From positions 6,228,739-6,292,738 of the forward strand of contig OZ017767.1 in the NCBI GenBank assembly GCA_963969345.1: a DNA stretch of 64,000 nt, written 5' to 3'. Below, piece by piece: positions 57,753-64,000 of this stretch (positions within the stretch are counted from its first letter, which is position 1; every line of letters starts with the position of its first letter). A program made the position numbers and the translations under genes. The notes below the pieces were generated by a model. It worked only from the letters and a program-made list of their open reading frames with translations, had not been told where the DNA came from and ran no database searches. The DNA is from Turbatrix aceti. Lineage: Eukaryota > Nematoda > Chromadorea > Rhabditida > Panagrolaimidae.

Positions 57753-60150
57753 ATGTCAAATCCAGAGAATTCAGGATCCGCTGCGCCAAGGAAGTTCAAG
57801 AGGCCGAATGGTGGGTTTTAGGGTGAGCGCGACGCTTTCACCTCGCTTTTCCAGTTATTCGCCGGAACAATGGCGTTCAACGCGATCCTCCGCTCCGACC
57901 GACGGTGAGCAACGGCGCTGCTGCGTTGCTGGCAAATGTACCCGGTGCAGATGACGTCGGCATCAGCAGAGCAGATGCCATTCGACTTGGCCTCCCGGAT
58001 CGATGGCTTTTTTGCCCGAAAGCTGGTGGAGTAAGTTTTCTGGTAGTTTTTTATGATTGTGCAATCCTATTTTTTGTTTAGCTCATCGCTGATCTTTTTT
58101 TACCTATCAAAACCCCTCTTTCGGAGGCCTATGACGATCTTGTTGAGCCTATTTATCGTTTCCACCCGCAGGACGTGTTCCGGTACGTGCAGATGATCAA
58201 ACCAGGTGCCGAAGTCAAGCTTTGGCTCAATTTGACAAAAACACAGCGGTATTACGGCAGATCGAAGGTAAGCGGGGGGATTGGACAGGATTTATCATTT
58301 TTGATGGGTTTAGATCGTAACCAGCGGCTGCGAATACAGACACACGCCTTTGGAGGGTCATAACGAAGCACCGACTGAAGAACAGGTGCAGCGCTTCATC
58401 GAGACTGTCCGGGAATTTGTCCAGGTTTGTTTTGGCCTACAAGGAATATTTTAGCTTATTTTTTTGAAATATTCATTGTTCGGTGACATGATATTTATTT
58501 TTTGACTTCAGAAACACGAGGGCGAACCTGTCGTGGTTGCCGTTCACTGCACGCACGGCTTCAATCGTACCGGGTTCCTCATCGCGTCCTATCTCGTCGA
58601 AGAACTCGGCTTTGACGTTGAATCTGCGATCAACGAATTTGCCGGTGCTCGACAGGGCGGTATTTACAAGGCCGACTATCTCGCCACGCTTCTAGACCGA
58701 TTTGGGGGTTCAGAGTTGCAGGCCGAGCCGATCAGGCCGTCCTGGGAGAAGTGCCCCGACATCACGTACAACTACGACCTCTTTGCCGAGGCTGGACCGA
58801 GTTCTGCGGACAATGGCTTCGTTGCGAGAGTCCCTCAGTTCATGGACCACTTCATCGAAAACTACGTCTACGTCAGCGATCCGGAAGAAGGCGACTACGT
58901 TCGCCAAAAGGTTAGAACCTATTTTCAGGCGCTTGCGAAGCGGTCCGAGCGTCTGAGAGACCACTTTCCCGGCAGTCAGCCGGTCTCGCTCACCGTCAAC
59001 AACAAGAAGGAGCTCCACATCGAGCCATACGCCGTATCGTGGAAGGCTGACGGAATGAGGTTTGTTTTTAGGCCTAAATTGGAAATTCTGGGGGTACAAA
59101 GTAATTTTTTAGGTATCTCATACTGATAAACGGCCGAAACGAGGTGTACGCCTTCGATCGTGATAACAACGCCTTCCGTCTCCCAATATTTTTTCCGCGC
59201 TGGGATGACCCGCAGAAACACGTCAAAAACACCGTAATCGACTGCGAAGTGCTATCCAGGCGTTCCAGGACCACGAATCACCCGTTTTGCTCCATTCTGG
59301 TTTACGATATTATCGTTTACGAGGTGAGTTTTTCTTTTCGAGACCGTTTTACGATAGATTTTGTGTCTTCGTTCCGAGACACTGTTTTACGATCTTTTTT
59401 CTTATTGTAAACCAGTTTTCTTCTCGAGACACCGTTTCACTATGTGCATTGTTTTTCGTTTCAAGACCGTTTTACAATTTTTTTTTCAGGGAGAACTGAT
59501 AGGCAAAGAAATGTTCCCAGTCCGCTTCAAAGCCATTCAAGACTTCATCTGTGCCCCGATCATCAAATATCGCACCGAGAACCCTCACTACGTTGTGAAG
59601 AGGAAGGAATTCTGGGATATGAAGTCCACGCACAAGATCTTCGAGTCCAGCTTCCAGAACATGTTGGATCACAAGGTAGACGGTCTCATCTATCAGCCCG
59701 TCAATGCGCCCTACGTCCCCGGGCGGTACAACAAGCTCCTCAAATGGAAACCCGTCGAAGAGTCGACCGTGGATTTTCTGCTCAAATTCGAGAAAGAAAG
59801 GGACAGCGTCAGGTACCTCGCGAACCTGTACGTCCTGGGTCTGGACATACCCTACGCCAACCTCGGCACGGCTACGAAGTCTCTGGAGCCGTACAACGGG
59901 AAAATTGTTGAGTGCACGTACAATCGTCAGGTTGGTTGATTTTTTTTGAAATTTTTTTGATGTGAGGTAAAATTGGATTTTTCAGAGGCAAAAATTCAGC
60001 ATCATGCGGGTTCGAACAGACAAAAGTCATCCAAACGCGATCACAACTGCTGATTCCGTGATGCAGACCATCCGGCAACCGGTTACGATCGCGAATTTGA
60101 TAGACTTTATCAGAGATCAGGGCTACCCTGGCGACATACCCCTGGAATAA
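57753..60150 (+). CDS. cel-1: mRNA capping enzyme (triphosphatase-guanylyltransferase)
   Basis: Bifunctional nuclear enzyme that adds the 5' cap. Exons 57753-57810, 57855-58030, 58082-58267, 58314-58424, 58512-59059, 59113-59323, 59490-59930 and 59986-60150 give 631 aa in phase (human 597, worm about 620). A basic, poorly conserved leader of roughly 65 residues is followed by the cysteine-phosphatase triphosphatase domain (LPDRWLFCPKAG, VHCTHGFNRTGF with catalytic C190 and R196). The guanylyltransferase domain has the lysine-nucleotidyl motif KADG, K355, split by the exon 5/6 junction after it, then VDGLIYQP and KWKP, and an OB-fold end. Intron 6 has internal repeats. AATAAA is at 60328-60333. 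Confidence 0.96.
59324..59489. repeat. Degenerate tandem repeat filling an intron
   Basis: The 166-base intron of the capping enzyme gene consists of about four imperfect units of 35-40 bases around CGAGACCGTTTTACGAT (variants CGAGACACTGTTTTACGAT, CGAGACACCGTTTCACTAT, CAAGACCGTTTTACAAT). Confidence 0.65.
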
Positions 60151-60849
60151 GCCGGTCTGGGTGGAAGCGTATGAATGAGCTGTTCCTTTCTAATGAGCTG
60201 TTTTATTGCTTTTTGATTTTGATTATAATGTGCTTCGGTACCTGTTGCTACCGTACCGTTGCCTTCAGCACGTGGTACGACGAAAATTGAATTGCGCCGG
60301 ACGATGGCACTTGGTTTTTGTCGCATTAATAAATAAGATGGCATTTGTGAAGGACCGAGAGAATTTGTGCTATCGGGGATGATTGAAAAACTGTTTTTTT
60401 TGTTCGTGGACGGAAGTGAATATTTAGAAAAATTTTGCGACAAATTGAACAACTTTTTTTCGAAAAAGAACGTTTGAACGTAATTCTCTAAATTTCTTAA
60501 TTTTAGTAAATGTAAACGTATTTAGTGATATATTTTGTTCGTTTCATCTGATCGAAAAATTTAGAAAAGTACGTAAACGAACACGAACAATAAATTTCGA
60601 ATTTGTTCGCGAACGAACACGAACAATAAATTTCGAATTTGTTTGCGAACGAACACGAACATTTATCGTTTCCTTGCACGCTGAATTTAGGCGCGCCAGA
60701 TAATCAGAAGATTTTTTTTCCTGCGCGGTGCTCCCCGCCTCACCTTGAGACGGTCCACGTCCACGCGGTCGCGCGTGCACTGTCCATCGTGCGTCGATTG
60801 TCTGTTGATCGCCCATGTCATAGGTGATCTCCAGTCGCGCAGCGCAGCA
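60151..60849. other. Intergenic region, capping enzyme / ttll-15-like
   Basis: It holds the capping enzyme poly(A) signal (60328-60333), an AT-rich stretch and a 36-base tandem repeat (listed separately), then GC-richer sequence before the TTLL ATG. Confidence 0.5.
60577..60664. repeat. 36-base tandem repeat with GTTCGCGAAC palindrome
   Basis: Two full units (60577-60612 and 60613-60648) and a partial third, each beginning ACGAACACGAACAATAAATT. The first junction contains GTTCGCGAAC (60605-60614), the same palindrome as in the BROX intron repeat. Confidence 0.85.
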
Positions 60850-62933
60850 ATGTTCGTTCAGGTGACGACTGCCGCGGTCGCTGTCGCCTTGGGCCTTGTC
60901 CTGGCCTTTTTCCTGGATCGCGGAAGCAACGACTCCCTCGAACGCGTTTTGACCCGTCTAGATGCCATCGAGGCCAAATTAGCCCGCCCGGCAAGGTCAC
61001 AGCCAGTGGCCTTGCTCGCGGCGAAACGCATCACCCCGCTGGACCCGGTGAACTTGCGCCACGTCGACGACGTACTCGCTCGTCTGGGGTACCGCGTTGT
61101 CCGGGGCGCGGTGAACGCGTCTCACTCCGATCTCGCGGGATTCACGCTGCTCTGGACCCATGAATACCCCTTCTCGGACCCTGTCCTGCGTCCGGCCATT
61201 GACCGCGCCGAAGGGCGACAACAGATCGTTAATCACGTTCCCGGGTCTGGATTTTACACGAGCAAGGTGGCGCTTGCGACTGCCGGCATTCTGGGTACTC
61301 CTCTGGCTTTCCGGCTGTCAAGGGATCGAAAGAAGTTTGAGGCCCATGTCGCTGAGCGCCCTGGCTCGCAGTGGGTCCAAAAGAGCAACGCGCACCGAAA
61401 CATCCGGGTGCTGCCGGTCGAGCAGCTCGAACTCGACAAAGCGGACACTTTTGTTCAGCAGTTTATTGATAATCCTCTTCTCATTGATGGAAAGTAAGTC
61501 GAGGGCTTTGGATTCGGGTTGGGCGAACGTTCGCGCTCGTTCAGGAAAAATTTGCTTTTTTTGATCATTTTTGCTCGCGAACAGATTTTTCATTAATTTT
61601 TTTTTTGTTTGACAAAGTCAAATTTTCCGAACAGATAAAACGAACATAAATTAGGAAAACAATTTCAAAATTCATCTTATTTGACAAGAAAATGCTAATA
61701 AAATATTCACCAAGAAAACCAAAAAAATGTAAAAAAAATGTAACCTGCAACGAGAAAACGTGGATTTCCTTATTTTTTGGTTTTCTACATACTCCAAAAA
61801 TTTTTCTGCATACTTGATAAAAAAATAGATGTTTTTTCGCAAACACGGTCAAAAATGTCTATATTCATTAGGTTTTTCAATTTCAAAAATTTTTTTTCGA
61901 ATAAATTTTTTTTTTAATTTTTTTAAATTTAATTTTTTAAATTTTTTTTAAATAAAAAAAAATTGTTCGTGTTCGTTCGCAGGCAAAAAACGCATAACCA
62001 TGTTCTCCTTCAGGAAATTCGACATCGGCATCTACACGGTCATAACTTCGCTGGACCCTCTCCGCGTGTACGTCTACGACGGCGATGTCCTTCTCCGGTT
62101 CTGCGCCAAGCCCTACGAGCCTTTCGACGCCGACGACGTGGACCGCTACGTTGTTGGGGATGACTATACCCCTATTTGGGAGGTTTGAAAGCAGACTTTT
62201 TGGGAAGCGGATTGAAATTAAAAACTTCAGATGCCCTCGCTCAAAGCCCTATACCGCGGAAAATCGAGTTCGACAAAACACGCGCTCGATGCCATCGTCG
62301 CAGAAACCGGCAGGGATCCATCTGTGATCTGGGAGCAGATCCGGGACATCATCGGCAACGTTTTCGAAAAACAGCAGAGCAGCATGCTGAAGGCTGCTGG
62401 CAAGGTGCACACTCGAGCGTTCGTCGAAGATCGTAAAAACGCACTCCAGAATCATTCGTAATATTTTTAGGCGAATGTTTGAGCTCTCCCGCTTCGACTT
62501 TGTTGTCGACGCTGAACTGAAGGTGTACCTGATGGAAGCGAACATGTCGCCCAACCTCTCCTCAGGCCACTTTGCCGGCAACAAGCTCCTCTACGAGCGA
62601 GTCATTTTCAACGTTCTCTCCCTTGTCGGCCTCGCTACTTCGTTTTCTCCTGTGGCACCTGAATCTGAAGTCGAGGTTTCCGACCGTGACTTGGTGACCT
62701 CCAGCTGTCTGGCTCCATTCTGCGAAGATTGTCCGGTCGGGGGAAAGGAAGATTGTTCCAGTTGCCCCCATTGCTGGACCCCCGGATGGAGACGGACTCT
62801 GCGCGAGACTTTCCTCGAACAGATTAATCGACGATTCTTCAGACGTATTTTGCCGAGAAGCGAGGATTCAGAATCCATGCTTGGGAGCTGGCTGACTTCA
62901 AAATGTACCGAAGATGCGAGATTCTGCGCTTGA
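60850..62933 (+). CDS. ttll-15: Tubulin tyrosine ligase-like protein, TTLL-15-like
   Basis: ATP-grasp enzyme family adding glutamate or other residues to tubulin. Exons 60850-61493, 62014-62182, 62231-62418 and 62471-62933 give 487 aa in phase. An N-terminal hydrophobic segment (VTTAAVAVALGLVLAFFLD) looks like a signal anchor, as in worm TTLL-15. TTL-type blocks: VNHVPGSGFYTSK, WVQKSNAHRNI, VQQFIDNPLLIDGKKFDIGI, LRVYVYDGDVLLRFCAKPY and YLMEANMSPNL (ATP/Mg end of the ATP-grasp site). A cysteine-rich tail (CLAPFCEDCPVGG ... CSSCPHCW) follows. The donor at 62419 (GTTCGT) was chosen because it alone restores frame. Intron 1 carries the dispersed repeat. AATAAA is at 62945-62950. The paralogue name is a best guess. 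Confidence 0.82.
61500..61990. repeat. Dispersed AT-rich repeat in ttll-15-like intron
   Basis: This copy fills almost all of the 520-base intron 1. It shares with the BROX intron the order: TGGGCGAAC, CTCGCGAACAGATTTTT, AAATTAGGA, TTGACAAGAAAATG, CCAAAAAAATGT, AACGAGAAAACGT, GGTTTTCTAC, ACACGGTCAAAAATGT and GTTCGTTCGC. Similarity is imperfect but colinear over about 400 bases. Confidence 0.65.
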
Positions 62934-63340
62934 TGTCATGGAAAAATAAAAATTACAAAAACAATGTTATGTGATCGATTTTGAGCAAATTTTGATTTTT
63001 CGAGCGAGTCGAATCGAGACGGAAGAATTTTGAGCTGATTCCCGTTTTTTTAAATTATTTTGTTTCTGTGGATTGTTTCTGTAAATTTTTTGATTGATTC
63101 AAAAAAATATTGAAAACTCGAAAAATACATAATTTTGGTTTTCTCGAAACTTGGGGTGAAATACGGCGCAAACCAAGCGAGCGAACACTCACTTCCTTTT
63201 TTTGCTGTTCGATCGACTTCGCTGCGCGTCCCTAGATCACCGCAGCAGATCGATCGCTCGCAACAGGCCTCGTCGCAATCAGCGTCATCATTTATGCCTG
63301 ACGTCTTTGCTTTGTATTAACTCTGTAACCCCAACCAACC
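62934..63340. other. Intergenic region, ttll-15-like / phosphatase
   Basis: It holds the TTLL poly(A) signal (62945-62950) and AT-rich, then mixed, sequence. No other gene is seen. Confidence 0.5.
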
Positions 63341-63990
63341 ATGGACATCAGCACTTACCCGCCTAACTACCACATCGACCCAAAGACCCACCACGTGATC
63401 TACCGATTTCGGAACGATGTTTTGGATCTTACCTGGTGGATCAGTTACCTGACGACAACCAAACAACCCCTGCAAAAAGACGCTTTTATTCTGCTTTGCA
63501 AAATGTGAGTTTCTGCTTTTTTAAAAATATGCCGGACCGTTCATTTTTTTCCAGAATGAAAGCGGAGATGGCCGCCCAGCCGAACGTGGTCTCCGTCGAC
63601 CTACCTGTCAACATCTGCGGCGACATCCACGGCCAGTACCGGGACCTGCTGCGCATCTTCGACATCGGAGGCTCGCCGATGAAGTGCAACTACGTCTTTC
63701 TCGGTGACTTCGTGGATCGCGGCTTGTGTTCGCTCCAGGTGATCCAGCTGCTTTTCCTCGCCTGGCTTCTCTACCGCGACCGAATCACTCTCCTCCGCGG
63801 CAACCATGAAAGTCTCCTCGTCGGCAATCAGTACAACTTCAAGACCGACTGTATTGAGATGTACGCCACCCCTTACGCATTTGAGAAGTGCTGCGAGGTC
63901 TTCAACGTCATGCCTATCTCTGCGCTCGTCGCTGATAGCGTTTTCTGCGTTCATGGAGGGTTGTCGCCTATGCTGCGTACTATAGACCAG
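63341..63990 (+). CDS. PPP-family serine/threonine phosphatase, 5' part (runs off window)
   Basis: PP1-like metallophosphatase. Exons 63341-63504 and 63555-63990 encode 200 residues in phase; a GTAGGT donor at 63991 shows that the gene continues beyond the window. Metal-binding and catalytic motifs are intact: GDIHGQYRDLLRIFD, GDFVDRG (usually GDYVDRG), LRGNHES and VHGGLSP. The N-terminal region (MDISTYPPNYHIDPKTHHV) is unlike PP1 itself, and FKTDCIEMY replaces the PP1 'FYDECKRRY' helix, so it is a divergent member of the kind expanded in nematodes, often testis-expressed. Confidence 0.92.
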
Positions 63991-64000
63991 GTAGGTCACC

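Noticed and set aside
1..64000. CRISPR arrays, rRNA genes, bacterial operons or prophage
   Set aside because: None seen; the sequence is eukaryotic nuclear DNA with spliceosomal introns throughout.

Overview
The window comes from a nematode nuclear genome. A typical major sperm protein gene (MSP, found only in nematodes) lies at 51135-51565. A Galpha gene at 7590-10122 matches C. elegans ODR-3 through to its unusual MM ending, and worm-type UNC-41, Dicer-related helicase and TTLL-15 homologues are present. Genes are compact, with mostly 45-60 base introns, T-rich acceptors (TTTTTAG, TTTCAG) and many acceptor-like sites just 5' of start codons, as expected for spliced-leader trans-splicing. 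Genus cannot be fixed from sequence alone. Exon joins below were checked by reading phase; in almost every gene the summed exon lengths are a multiple of three.

Layout: 1-3721, 3' end of neurexin. 3722-7589, gene-free. 7590-12127, odr-3 (with a tRNA-Leu on the opposite strand of one intron), NOP16 and a small unknown protein. 12253-18599, PLEKHD1-like PH/coiled-coil gene divergent from a RIG-I-like Dicer-related helicase. 19559-28280, a second Galpha gene convergent with the long unc-41/stonin gene. 30382-39436, nol-56, BROX, dcp-2 and mitochondrial HSP70. 40098-44023, a secreted nitrobindin-like protein and two divergent Kunitz-type secreted proteins. 44024-46360, an unusually hairpin-rich intergenic stretch, a FAM98-like gene and an inverted-repeat element. 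46361-50763, a tandem pair of genes joining an STI1-like TPR domain to an unrecognised C-terminal region. 51135-54988, MSP, TFIIB and a divergent actin-related gene. 55681-56589, intronless mitochondrial dicarboxylate carrier. 57753-62933, mRNA capping enzyme and a TTLL-15-like gene. 63341 to the right edge, the 5' part of a PPP-family phosphatase.

The genes do not form one pathway. Several are neuronal (neurexin, ODR-3, UNC-41); others are RNA housekeeping (NOP16, NOP56, DCP2, capping enzyme, TFIIB). The best candidates for something undescribed are the tandem TPR pair, whose N-terminal halves (including one intron) are almost identical while the C-terminal halves have diverged; the structured intergenic sequence at 44223-44442; and a dispersed AT-rich repeat carrying GTTCGCGAAC palindromes inside the BROX and ttll-15 introns and upstream of ttll-15.
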